From positions 11,074,852 to 11,138,851 of the forward strand of contig NC_063173.1 in the NCBI RefSeq assembly GCF_023159225.1: a DNA stretch of 64,000 nt, in the 5' to 3' direction. Below are positions 31,090 through 40,974 of the stretch, piece after piece. Each line of letters begins with the position of its first letter. Positions within the stretch are counted from its first letter, which is position 1. The position numbers and the translations under genes are program-made. A model generated the notes under the pieces. It saw nothing but the letters and a program-made list of their open reading frames with translations, searched no databases and was not told the origin of the DNA. This DNA is from Perognathus longimembris pacificus (Eukaryota > Chordata > Mammalia > Rodentia > Heteromyidae).

Positions 31090-32160
31090 AAAATAAGCTG
31101 CATGCCGGCCGGCCTCGCGCAGTCACCGCCACCTCCACCCGAGCCGAGCCCGGGCCTGGAGTTCGCCCCGCCGCCCTGGCCACCGCCCGGGCCCCAGGAC
31201 TGCACCCCGCACCCCCGGCGACGGCGTCCCTGGGGCCCGGGCGGTGTCACACGTGGTGGGGGGGGGGGGAGAAAGGCCACGGCTTCCTGATCTCGGGGCG
31301 CTTACACTGTAAGTGGGGACACACGCCCCACGCCCCCCCCCCCAATCCTCGACATCAGTCCTGTGCCAAACACGGATGAGAGCGGAGGACGAGAACACAG
31401 GGTGCCAGGAGTGGGGACAGGGCTCCCGTTCCCCGGGGTCACCCCCAGGAGGCCAAGCCGGGGTCCCGGTCCTCCTCGGCCCGGGCTGGCTTCCGCCCTG
31501 TGCCCTCTCGGGGCGCCGTCCGGCCGGTGCACGGAGGCGGGCGGCCACGCTCGGTGCCTCCGCCCCACCCTCGCCTCCCGTCCCCCCGGGGTCCCCCCCC
31601 CCCAGGACAAAGCGGGTGAGGCAGGGCAGGGGGCGGGGGCCCCGAGCGGCCGCGGACCGCAGCCCCGAGGAGGCCCGGCCCCGCCCCGCGGGAGCCCGCG
31701 CTCACCCGGCCACCGTGGCAGGGAGCCCGGGGCGCAGGAGTGCCATCCGGGCGACATTCTGCCCATCCTCGCCTGGAGGATGGTGGGCCTGGGTGTGGGG
31801 GGGGGTGGGGACGGGGGGAAGGTGACCCTCGAGGTGGGCAGAGGGGTCAGTGCGGAAAAGTTAGCGGAGGAAGGCGCGGCCAGTGCGCAGGCGCAGCGGG
31901 CGGGCCCCGCCCCGCCCACCGAGGCCACGCCCCCCACTCGGGCCACGCCCCCACCCGCAGGCCACGCCTCCCGAGGACTGCGTTCCGCCTCTGCCGGCTC
32001 CGACGCCACTCCAAGTCCCGCCCGTGGTGCCAGCGGATCCAGTGCCGTCCGCGCCACCTTCCCGCGCGTCCGCCGGCTGACAGCTGCTAGCACTCGAGTG
32101 TTCTCCCTGCGGTCCGGTGAGCCCGCGCCACACCTGCTCCACACCCGCTATCCACCCTCC
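31090..32160 (+). promoter_or_regulatory. UCP2: UCP2 CpG island promoter with probable exon 1
   Basis: About 1 kb of very GC- and CpG-rich sequence lies upstream of the UCP2 non-coding exon 2. UCP2 is known to have a TATA-less GC-rich promoter, and none is seen here. Visible sites are an NRF1-like 'tgcgcaggcgca' (31884-31895), GC boxes around 31900-31918, and three 'ggccacgcc' units at 31923, 31941 and 31960. A probable exon 1 ends at 32116 (GTCCG/GTGAGC). The start site is not resolved. Long open frames on both strands here are a by-product of base composition. Confidence 0.65.
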
Positions 32161-32668
32161 TCCCCCCGCCCGCTGGCTGCAGGGACCCCAGCGCTTCGGC
32201 CTCTTCTTAATGTCTCTCCTCCGACCCTTGCGCCCACTCCCTCGCGTTCCTTCCCACCCGCGTGTACGTGGTGGCTGCGATGGGCCCTTTTGCTCCTCTT
32301 GGCCTGCCTCGGGTGGGGGCTTCCTGGGCGTCCGAGATGAGCAAAAGGAGCCTACCCACGTGGTGGCCCCAGGGCCATGTGCCCTAATGCCCCTCCCGAG
32401 GCTCTTGCTTCCCCGAGGAGATGGTGAGGAGCTGCTCCATCTGCCCGGCCTGCATCCAGCCCCACCAGCCTCCTCACAGCCCCAAGTCGGGGGTGGGGTG
32501 GGTGGAGGGCCCCCCCAACTCCGGCGGGGTCTGGCCCTTGATACCTAGGCACCACTTGCACTCAGCAGTCCGCTGAGGAGGATGCTTATGTAGAGGACCA
32601 TCAGAAAATGCCTGGAGGGAGCCAAAGTGTGCTATTAAGTGGACTGGAGAGGAAAGACTCCGGAGTTC

Positions 32669-32692
32669 ACACACACACACACACACACACAC
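32669..32692. repeat. (CA)n microsatellite in UCP2 intron 1
   Basis: Pure CA repeat of about 12 units. Confidence 0.9.
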
Positions 32693-32801
32693 TTTGGCTG
32701 CTTAGAGTGACAGCAGGATTGTGTGTCCTTTCCTTGCTGGTGTGTGGTCCTTCATGGTAGATTCTCTTTTATAAACTCTGCTCCTTTGTTTTTGCCCACA
32801 G

Positions 32802-32961
32802 AACACATAGTATGATCTTTAGGTGTTTCGTCTCCTGGCCTTCATTTTCTATGGAAAATCAAGGGGACCGGGCTATGACAGCCACTGGCAATTTTGAAGA
32901 AAGGGACGCTTTTAGAGAAGCTTGATCTTGGAGGCCTCGGTGTGAGACCTCAGAAAGCCAG
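32802..32961 (+). other. UCP2: UCP2 non-coding exon 2
   Basis: A 160-nt exon is bounded by a strong acceptor ('tttgtttttgcccacag') and donor (CCAG/GTAAGA). It corresponds to the second untranslated exon of mammalian UCP2 and contains the inhibitory upstream ORF. Confidence 0.75.
32812..32925 (+). CDS. UCP2: UCP2 upstream ORF (37 codons)
   Basis: ATG at 32812 to TGA at 32923-32925 encodes a 37-residue peptide starting MIFRCFVSWPSF. A short uORF in exon 2 of human and mouse UCP2 (36 codons there) represses translation of the main ORF. The position and length match, so UCP2 protein output here is likely under the same translational control. Confidence 0.65.
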   Translation: MIFRCFVSWPSFSMENQGDRAMTATGNFEERDAFREA

Positions 32962-33084
32962 GTAAGAGTCGGGACTGAGGGAATCTGGGCTCCTCCCACC
33001 CCTCAGAGCTGATGAAAACAGCTCCCCAGTTCACCAAGCACTTTCATCACTTCTGGTCTCCTTCTGACAACCCTCTGGTCTCTG

Positions 33085-33195
33085 TTGTATACTGGAGGAA
33101 TCTGGGGCCCAAATGGGACATTGATTGGTTCCAGGTCACACTGGAAATGAGCAACAGACCTAGGATAGGCACCTATGGTTCTAACTTAATATGGT
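33085..33195 (-). mobile_element. MIR remnant, reverse
   Basis: 'ctggaggaatctggggcccaaa' and 'ttccaggtcacactggaaatg' follow the reversed MIR order. Confidence 0.45.
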
Positions 33196-34264
33196 TGACT
33201 CCAGCTTTTGGCTCTCCCTGGAACTGAGATGAGTACTTCTTGAGCTCTGAAATTGGTTATTTTCCTGGGACTATAAAATATGATTAACTTTCTAGGCTTG
33301 TCTTAAGCATGGATGACCTTTGTCCCCATAACCACCCCTCTGAAGGACCTGACATTAGACAACCCCAAGGCAGCTGAACCTTTGTCCTCTTGTCTTTGTG
33401 AGCAGCAGCGGGGGTCTCAGAATTCTCTGACCTTTTCACTCAACCTGGCTCAAGTTCAGGCATGGGATAGACTGAAGCCACTATGTCTCTGATATCTAGA
33501 GAAGAGATGCTAGTTGCCTGAATTCAGCGGCATAAAGAAACTTCCCTTGCGAAAGGTACTGTCTGCACCTGGTTCTGAGAAAACAGCAGGAAAGAATTGA
33601 GGAGTTGGGCAAGAGTACAAAACAAACAGTCTTAGCTTTGGAGTCTGCGGACGTGGCTGTAAGTTCCCTGATCTAACACGGAAGTGAGGACAGTGCCTCG
33701 GAGGGCTTTGGTGAGGCCCGCCCCTGGGCAGTGGGGTGAGGCGACCTGTGGAGCTCCTCATGGAGGAAGGGGTGTCAGGGTGGGAGCCAGGGAGTGTGGG
33801 AGCATCTTTACCCACCATTCTGCCATCTAAGCACCAGTTTCACCAAGCCTCATGGGGGCCAGGCTCAGGGAAATGTGAGCCGTTGCCATGGTGAGTTGAT
33901 CTTGATGGCCTGTTTGCCCCCAGAGACAGAGGTGGGAGGGAGGTGGGAGGGTGGGGGGGTTCCCAGGAGGAAGAAGCAGGGGTGAGCTGTTTGTTTCCAT
34001 GGTTCTCTGTGTTCACGTGTAGCTCCTCCCACATCCTCCCTCCCCCAGCCAGTGTTTTCCTCTTGAGCCCCAGCAACAGCCCCAGCTAATCAACTGGGCC
34101 CCAAGCAGCAGCTCCTGTGAAATCAGAGAAGTGATCTCAGGGCAAGTGGAAGCGGCTCACCCTCCTCCACTGGCTCACCCTCCTCCACTGGGTGCTGTGC
34201 TCGCTTCCTCCTGAGGCGATGGAGGAGGGTGCTCCGACTCAGACACCAAATGGAGTCTTTGGGC

Positions 34265-34385
34265 CTCATGTGGGGGTGCACGCCTCTAAGCGTGGAAATG
34301 GAGGCAGGGGGATCTAAGGTTAGAAGTCAGCTTGGGCTTCATGGGGAGAGCCTGTCAAACAAACAGACCCCAAAGCAGAGCAAAA
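34265..34385 (+). mobile_element. B1-like monomer
   Basis: A diverged 7SL-like element: 'gtgggggtgcacgcctcta', 'ggaggcagggggatct', 'agcttgggcttcatggggag'. Confidence 0.5.
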
Positions 34386-34445
34386 TGAAACTTTAGGTGT
34401 TCTGTTTCTTCATTGCTCTGACTTGTACCTTCCATCTCTATTTCT

Positions 34446-34655
34446 TTTCTTTTTTTTTTTTTTTGCAGTCCTGAGCCCTGGACTCAGGGCCTGAGCACTG
34501 TCTCTGGCTTCTTTTTGTTCAAGGCTAGCACTCTGCCACTTGAGCCACAGCGCCACCTCTGGCCGTTTTCTTTATATGTGGTGCTGGGGAATAGAACCCA
34601 GGGCTTCATGTATACGAGGCAAGCACTCTTGCCACTAGGCCATATTCCCAGCCTC
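34446..34655 (-). mobile_element. ID-type dimeric SINE, reverse, beside tRNA half
   Basis: A full reversed dimer with T-run, in UCP2 intron 2. The 14-bp site 'ccatctctatttct' lies at its left (34432-34445), and a copy with one mismatch lies at its right (34656-34669). Confidence 0.8.
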
Positions 34656-34668
34656 CCATCCCTATTTC

Positions 34669-34707
34669 TTATAAGTACCGTGCGCTAACCGATTGCGCTA
34701 CTGGAGC
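34669..34707 (-). pseudogene. Retro-inserted 5' half of tRNA-Ile(UAU)
   Basis: On the - strand, from 34707 down to 34669, the sequence follows the 5' half of eukaryotic tRNA-Ile(UAU): acceptor GCTCCAG, D-arm with GCGCAATCGGTTAGCGC, and it stops just after the anticodon (ACTTATAA). I count about two mismatches to my recollection of the gene. It lacks the 3' half and any A-tail, and sits between direct repeats (34656-34669 and 34714-34727). This fits a tailless tRNA retropseudogene, not a functional tRNA gene. Confidence 0.7.
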
Positions 34708-35558
34708 TCCTCCCCATCTCTATTTCTAAAAATAGAAAAAGATGCAGATACCCAGGTAACTGGCCTCCTGATAGGCACAAGGAGCTCAGCGTTTGGTGCT
34801 TACTCTCAGCCCTAAGCCTCACCCTACATCCATTATTTCCTTATCTAAGATGCTTTCTGATCCCCCTTTCCTTACTCGTCTCCCAGTGGAGTCTGATGCT
34901 TCCTCCTCTGTATTTTGAGATGGCTGCAATGCAGCTACAATCACCTGCCCACCCACCCCTGTGCCTGACAGTAAGCCCCCTCAAAGGTAGATAGTGTCCC
35001 CTGTTAGCCAGTGTATCAATGCCCAGCAGAGCAGACTTGAAATGATGATGACGGGGCTGAGTTGCGTGGGGGCTGGGAAGGGATTAGGTTAGTCATACAT
35101 TGTCCCTTTCTTTTCTCTTCAGTAATTCCAGATCCATCGGACTGTTTCCTGCTTAGAAACCCCAGAAAGCCTGCAGGTCTTTGCCTGTTCAGCCTTGGTC
35201 TGGCAGAACTTTGCCCACTTCCGCCAGCCTTCTGGATAGATGTGCAAGGCAGGAACCTGGGCCTCCTCAGTGTGATCTGTGCCACGGTGGGCCAGGGGCT
35301 GCACAGGCGGGGCAGCACTAAGATCTCCCTGATCCCCACCTGTTACAGGGACCCCCAGAAAGCCCTTCACAAGAGCAGGACCTCAGTGGAACTAGTTCTC
35401 CAGCACCTTCTCACGTCCCTCTTCAGTTCTCTTCTATTTTCCCCGCAGGGCCCACTGAGTCCTGCCTAAGGACTTGGTGCTGTCAGGAAAAGCAGGTGGT
35501 GCTGGGGGGGACACCTGGGGCGCTTTTGTTGATGGGGGACTCTCTTCTTTTGCCTTAG

Positions 35559-35654
35559 ATTCTGGCAGAGTTCCTCTATCTCGTCTTGCTGATTGAAGGC
35601 ATCCCCTTCTCCAGTTCTTCTCCATCTCCTGGGAGGTAGAAGGAAATCCGAATC
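35559..35654 (+). other. UCP2: UCP2 exon 3, untranslated part
   Basis: Acceptor 'cttcttttgccttag' ends at 35558. The exon runs 96 nt to the ATG at 35655. The sequence 'ttcctctatctcgtcttg' in it resembles the human UCP2 leader as I remember it. Confidence 0.6.
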
Positions 35655-35780
35655 ATGGTTGGGTTCAAGGCCACAGACATGCCCCCTACTGCCACTGTGA
35701 AGTTCCTGGGGGCTGGCACGGCCGCCTGCGTGGCAGACCTCATCACCTTTCCTCTGGATACCGCCAAAGTCCGGCTGCAG
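35655..35780 (+). CDS. UCP2: UCP2 coding exon 1 (residues 1-42)
   Basis: It encodes the N-terminus to RLQ with the first signature PLDTAKVR. Phase-0 donor GTGAGG. It is the same length as the UCP3 counterpart. Confidence 0.95.
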
Positions 35781-38700
35781 GTGAGGACGAAGCCCAGGGT
35801 CCTGATGGATCCCCGCATCTGGCTCCCTCCCCAGGAACCGAGCGCCCCAGGGTCAGGTGGGGGTGATTTGCGCATGGGAATGGCAGGAGGCTGATAGAGC
35901 GACCTACCTAGCCTCATAGCCGTGCCGTTTTGGTCTGGCAGATCCAAGGAGAAAGTCAGGGGGCCGTGCGCGCCGTGGCCAGCACCCAGTACCGCGGCGT
36001 GCTGGGCACCGTGCTGACCATGGTGCGCACCGAGGGCCCGCGCAGCCTCTACAGCGGGCTGGTGGCCGGCCTGCAGCGCCAGATGAGCTTCGCCTCCATC
36101 CGCATCGGCCTCTACGACTCCGTCAAGCAGTTCTACACCAAGGGCTCTGAGCGTGAGTGTGGACGGGACATGGGCACCTGGGCCTGGACTGAGGCTGTAG
36201 CCTTTTTCTTGATGGACCATTTGGCTGAATAGCTTAGCTCCCTTAGGTCCCAAGATCCTTAGGAGGATGAGGGCAATGGAGCACTGGAAAGGACGCAATT
36301 CACCTAATCTGAGCACCAGAGCTGTGCCGGGCTCTGAGCAGGGCATCCTCCCCTGGCAGTTCTCACAAGGGCCTTGGGAGTGGTGGGTGACACCATCCCT
36401 GTGTCACCCAGACATTGAAGTGAAGGAGAGGCTTGGCCAAGGGCATAATCGGGAGGCCCAAATCACACTCGGGACTCTTGTGTCTAAGGCTGGTGTTCTC
36501 TTTCTTGCTTTTTTGCTTTTTTTGTTGTTGATGGTCCTGGGGCTTGAACTCGGGGCCTGGGCACTGTCCTTGAGCTCTTTAGCTCCAGGTTAGTGCTCTA
36601 CCACTTTGAGCCACAGCACTACTTCCCGTTTTCTGGTGGTTATTTGGAGATAAGAGTCTCACAGACTTTCCTGCGGGGCAGGCTTTGAACCTCAGTCCTC
36701 AGATCTCAGCTTCCTGCGGAGTTAGGATTGCAGGTGTGAGCCACCAGCGGCCCGTCTCTTTCTTAGCATGCCTGAAAGTTTTCCAGTCTTGGGAGTCCCA
36801 ATTCACCAGAAAGCTGTTTCTCTTAGCCTTGGATTTGTTAAACAAAGCATTTCTTAGCTCTTAAACAGATTAAGTGAATGTTTTAGGAGTGATACTGTCT
36901 GATGAGAGGATTTGTTGTTGTTGTTTGGTGCTGATACTGGGGCTTGAACTCAGGGCCTGAGTTTTTCACTCAAGGCTAGCACTCTACCACTCGAGCCATG
37001 CCTCCACTTCCAGCTTTTTGCTGGTTAATTGGAGACAAGAGTCTGAGGAATGGCTTCGATTTGTGAGCCTTACCTCTTAGCCTCTGAGCAGCTAGGATTA
37101 CAGGCGCGAGTCACCAGCACCCAGGTGATGCAAGGATATGTTAGAGCGATGGCTGGTCTGCATCCTATTCCTGCAAGTGAGATGACAGTGACGTGGCAGT
37201 TTGCACGCAAGCCTAGCTGGCCACTGACTCCTGTGTGTCCACAGAAGCCGGCATCGGGAGCCGTCTCCTGGCAGGCAGCACCACAGGTGCCCTGGCGGTC
37301 GCCGTGGCCCAGCCCACCGATGTGGTGAAGGTCCGCTTCCAAGCTCAGGCCCGGGCTGGAGGCGGCCGGAGGTACCAAAGCACTCTTGATGCCTACAAGA
37401 CCATTGCTCATGAGGAAGGGTTCCGGGGACTCTGGAAAGGTGGGTGCCACGTGTTCCCTACAAGCCCCTACCTTCCCCTCTCCTATGGCCTGACCTCACA
37501 CAGACTCTCCCTCCGCCTGTAGGGACCTCTCCCAATGTTGCTCGCAACGCCATTGTCAACTGTGCTGAGCTGGTGACCTATGACCTCATCAAGGACACCC
37601 TCCTAAAGGCCAACCTCATGACCGGTGAGTTAAAGTTAAGGATGCAGGAAGGGTGGGGGCTAGTTGCCTGAGGACCACATCTTTCGACTATGCTGTTTGC
37701 CTTTGCTTAGAGTGAGATTGAGTCGGGCATGGTTCACATCTATCATCCTAGCAACTCAGGAGGCTGAGATCTGAAGATCACAGTTCAAAACCAGCCCAGG
37801 CAGGAACATCCATGAGACTCTTAACTCCAACTAACCACTAAAAAGCTAGAAATAGAGCTGTGGCTCAAGTGGCAGAGCATTAGCCTTGAGCAAAAAAAGC
37901 TTAAGAGACAGTGACCCTGAGAATTCAAGCCCTAGGACTGGCGCACGCGCACACACACGCACACACATTGACACACACACGGAAGTGCTAGAAAGCTCTC
38001 ACTTTTACATATTAAGGAACACGTGCTGAATAGATGAAGAGAGACATTTAGGTCCTCGTGAGAGGTCCTGACTGGAGTTGCTCTTTTTCTTTCTTTTTTT
38101 TGTTTTGTTTGTTTTTGCCAGTCCTGGAGCTTGAACTCAGGGCCTGAGGACTGTCCCTGGCTTCTTTTTGCTCAAGGCTAGCACTCTGCCACTTGAGCCA
38201 CAGCGCCACTTCTGGCCATTTTCTGTATATGTGGTGCTGGGGAATCAAACCAGGGCTTCATATACATGAGGCGAGCACTCTTGCCACTAGGCCATATTCC
38301 CAGCCCCCTCTTTCTTTTCTCTTTTTCCTTCCTTCCTCCCTCCCTCCCTCCCTCCCTCCCCCCTCCCCCCTCCCTCCCTCCCCCTCCCCCCTCCCCCCCC
38401 TTCCTTCCTTTCCTGTCCCAGGCTTGAACTCAAGGCATTATGCTTTTTCTCAGTTTTTTTGCTCAAGACTGAGGCTCTATCACTTGAGCCACAGCTCCAC
38501 TTTTGTCCTTTTTTGTTGTTGTTAGTTGGAGATAAAAGTCTTAGGACTTTTCTACCCTAGCTAGCTTTGCACCTCAGCCCTCAGATCTCAGGATTACAGG
38601 CTCGTGAGCCACCAGCGCCTGGCAAGTCTCTGCCTCTTTGAGACAGGACTCTCTTAGCTACTTAGCAGTGTTTCTCCCGCCTGTGGGTGCGTGGGAAGCG

Positions 38701-39332
38701 CTGACCGCTCTGCCTGCTGCTTCCTGGCAGATGACCTTCCTTGCCACTTCACTTCCGCCTTTGGGGCGGGTTTCTGTACCACCGTCATCGCCTCCCCCGT
38801 CGATGTGGTCAAGACGAGATACATGAACTCTGCCTTGGGCCAGTACAGCAGCGCCGGCCACTGTGCCCTTACCATGCTCCAGAAGGAGGGGCCCCGAGCC
38901 TTCTATAAGGGGTGAGCTTCCCATCCCCCTCCCCCCAACTCCAGGCCTCCTGGTGGGGAGAATCACCCACAAGTGAGGAGATCCTTCCTAGAGGGACCGT
39001 CGTCCATTTTGTAGCTATTAAAACGGGGACTCCGTGCTAGGGGTTTAGCGTTAGCAAGTGTTAACGCCATAAACCCTGGGTTCGATCCCCAGGACCACAC
39101 AAAGGAAGTGGGGGGGGGGGCTCAGAGGCAATTGTTGCTCCTAGCTGCACAGCCGTGAGACTCGACCTGTGGAGGAAGAGGGAGGTGCAGATGTCGCCTG
39201 TGTTTTGTCTCTTGCAGGTTCATGCCCTCCTTTCTCCGCCTGGGGTCCTGGAACGTGGTGATGTTCGTCACTTACGAGCAGCTGAAGCGAGCCCTCATGG
39301 CCGCCTGCGCTGCCCGCGAGGCGCCCTCTTGA
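35655..39332 (+). CDS. UCP2: UCP2, mitochondrial uncoupling protein 2 (whole coding span)
   Basis: This is a broadly expressed SLC25 carrier of the inner mitochondrial membrane that lowers ROS output and exports C4 metabolites; in beta cells it restrains insulin secretion. Coding exons: 35655-35780, 35942-36152, 37245-37439, 37523-37624, 38731-38911, 39218-39332 (930 nt, 309 residues, the human length). All junctions are GT-AG. Carrier signatures [16 protein letters not shown] and PVDVVKTR mark the three repeats. [19 protein letters not shown] and [13 protein letters not shown] are UCP2-specific. The C-terminus ends EAPS, where human ends EAPF. The start ATG follows 'aatc' (A at -3). UCP3 lies 10.6 kb upstream in tandem. 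Expression is likely set by the CpG-island promoter and the exon 2 upstream ORF. Confidence 0.96.
35942..36152 (+). CDS. UCP2: UCP2 coding exon 2 (residues 43-113)
   Basis: It is 211 nt, encoding the first matrix loop and transmembrane helix 2. Bases 35989-36139 are identical to UCP3 19858-20008. The donor GTGAGT splits a Gln codon where human has His. Confidence 0.95.
36310..36500 (-). mobile_element. MIR remnant, reverse
   Basis: The reversed MIR order is seen: 'ggcagttctcacaagggcc', 'acattgaagtgaaggagag', 'cttggccaagggcata'. Confidence 0.55.
36520..37125 (-). mobile_element. Two composite SINEs, reverse
   Basis: About 36520-36755 and 36920-37125. Both show 'ggggcttgaactc' on the left and 'ttaggattgcaggtgtgagcc' or 'gctaggattacaggcgcgag' on the right. 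Confidence 0.7.
37245..37439 (+). CDS. UCP2: UCP2 coding exon 3 (residues 113-178)
   Basis: It is 195 nt with the second signature [13 protein letters not shown] and loop [12 protein letters not shown]. Acceptor 'tgtgtgtccacag', donor GTGGGT. Confidence 0.95.
37523..37624 (+). CDS. UCP2: UCP2 coding exon 4 (residues 178-212)
   Basis: It is 102 nt encoding [20 protein letters not shown] and the next helix. The preceding intron is only 83 nt. Confidence 0.95.
37720..38625. mobile_element. SINE cluster with (TCCC)n tract in UCP2 intron
   Basis: 37720-37975 is a + strand composite with a CA/CG tail. 38095-38306 is a reversed ID dimer. 38325-38412 is a (TTCC/TCCC)n/C-rich pyrimidine tract. 38413-38625 is a reversed composite. 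Confidence 0.7.
38731..38911 (+). CDS. UCP2: UCP2 coding exon 5 (residues 212-272)
   Basis: It is 181 nt with the third signature [11 protein letters not shown] and [16 protein letters not shown]. The donor is AAG GG/GTGAGC, where read-through would also stop at once. Confidence 0.95.
39218..39332 (+). CDS. UCP2: UCP2 coding exon 6 (residues 272-309, stop)
   Basis: It encodes helix 6 ([20 protein letters not shown]) and ends ...CAAREAPS with TGA at 39330-39332. Confidence 0.95.
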
Positions 39333-39571
39333 GCCGCCGCCGCTGACCCGAAGCCTCTGGCTTTCAATTCCACTCCACCCAGGCCCTGCTCCCCACTTCC
39401 TCCTTCCCCTCCCTGTCTTCACCATATCCCACCCCCTCCGTCCCTCTCTCTTTCCCTCCCTCCCACACCTCTTGTTTGGCTCAGTGCTGGTGGAGGTGAC
39501 CCCCATCCGACAGCCGGGAGACCTAAAGCCTCAGTCCTGACCCCCAAGCCCAGCCCAGCCAGCCTGCCCCC

Positions 39572-39577
39572 CATAAA
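39572..39577 (+). terminator. UCP2: UCP2 polyadenylation signal (variant CATAAA)
   Basis: No AATAAA occurs within 250 nt of the stop. CATAAA in 'cccccataaagcc' is followed by 'tcggtgtctccttgctc', a T/G-rich stretch. The short 3'UTR (about 260 nt) matches what is known for UCP2. Confidence 0.5.
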
Positions 39578-40539
39578 GCCAGCTCAACCTCGGTGTCTCC
39601 TTGCTCTCTTAGCTGTTACCAGAGGTCTTGGTCCGTGGGCCCTTTGGCAGCTGATGGGCAGGGGAGAAGCCGCCCACCAGCCACCGCCAGCATCCATGTG
39701 GGTCTCCTCTGTTCCATTTTACAAATGGCAAACCCCCAAAGTCCTAGACCTAGTGAGAACACGGAAGGCTGCTTCCCCGGCCATGGCCCCTCAGTCACGA
39801 GCCGGCCCTGACTCAGCAAACACCAAGCCTCTGCCTGAGGGTGCTTCCTGTTGGGAGCCTCCCCCCATGGAGGGACCCCCCCCCCCCGCAAAATGATGAG
39901 AATAGGCCAGAGCATTGGCTATACATAGGGGTCTTAGCTGCTCTGTCCCTTTTCCTACCGTGTATGCCTAAAAGTAGATGGGCAGAGCTGCTTCTGTTTC
40001 CAGGATTGAGGGTCTGTGAGGTCCGTTAGAATTTTTATATATTTTTATTGATGACTCAGTGAGACAGGTCGTCTAGGGAAAAACTCACAATCAGCAGCCG
40101 AGAGAGGGCTGGGACTTCCTCCCGTTGCTAGATGCTCCCGGGGTGAGCAGTGAGTCTTTATCTGGCAGCCAGAGAGCCCAGACCACAGGACTTCCCTCCC
40201 TTTCCTCTCGGCCTAGAGCGGTTGGCCCCCCTGCCAGTTCCCCCCCCCCCCCGAGCCCATGGGTGGGAGTGGGAGGCTGCATCCTCTAGTCCTTGGGCGG
40301 GACATCCCAGGACTGCCCAGTGTACTTGCCAGTGTCTGAAAAACGCAGCTGAGACCTCAGTCTCCGTGAGGCTGCAAACCAGTGAGGCCGGCAGGCAGTC
40401 CAGCCCGGCCTCGCTGCCAGGCCCGAAGGGCGTTGGCATAAAGGGAGAGCTGGCCTCAGCCTTTCCCCATGAATCCTGAGGCAAGCTGTTAGCTGTTTTA
40501 TACCAGAAGAGACGGGCTGTTGGCTTCCTGCCGGGGCAA

Positions 40540-40600
40540 GTAAACCGACCCGGGGAGGCTTGTTTACCTGCCTTTGTTAATCGGCAGCTGGCTTGTTTAC
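40540..40600. promoter_or_regulatory. Cluster of forkhead-type motifs
   Basis: Within 61 bp there are GTAAAC (40540-40545), TGTTTAC (40561-40567), TGTTAATC-like (about 40575-40582, also an HNF1-like half site) and TGTTTAC (40594-40600). Two match the forkhead core RYAAACA on the - strand exactly. The function as an enhancer is inference. Confidence 0.35.
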
Positions 40601-40974
40601 CAGCCTTGGGTCCCAGGCATGGATGGACATGAGGCCACCTGAACTCATCACAGTTCTGGGAACATCCCTAGAATGAGGAGCTAAAGAGCTGGCAGGAATC
40701 TTTGGGGAATGCAAGCTTCAGAAACGCCCATCGAATGGGCGCACGACACTCCCTGCTGCTTTGCCCTGACCACTGCGGTTAAAGAAATTTCATGGAAGTT
40801 TGCTGTCAGGTCTGAGATCATCAGAGGCCACCAAGACGGAGCATCCGCTATAGAGGGGGGAGAGTCTAACAGGTGCACTTGACCGTGTACTCCAGCTTTT
40901 CCTAGAGCCTGGGCCCTGGAGTAGTCTGTCTCAACATTTTTCTGCCGCTGCCTTCATGGTGTTTAATAATGATG

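Noticed and set aside
31302..32340. Open frames of 325 codons (+, 31363-32340) and 280 codons (-, 31302-32144)
   Set aside because: Both lie in the UCP2 CpG island and are Pro/Ala/Gly/Arg-rich on both strands at once. Stops are rare at this GC content, and neither resembles a protein family or splices sensibly.
34669..34707. Functional tRNA-Ile gene
   Set aside because: Only the 5' half is present; there is no T-arm (B box) or 3' acceptor strand, so it cannot fold or be transcribed as a tRNA.
35576..36346. 256-codon frame antisense to UCP2 exons
   Set aside because: It is a shadow of the conserved UCP2 exons plus intron; it contains the reverse of carrier-coding sequence and no independent features.
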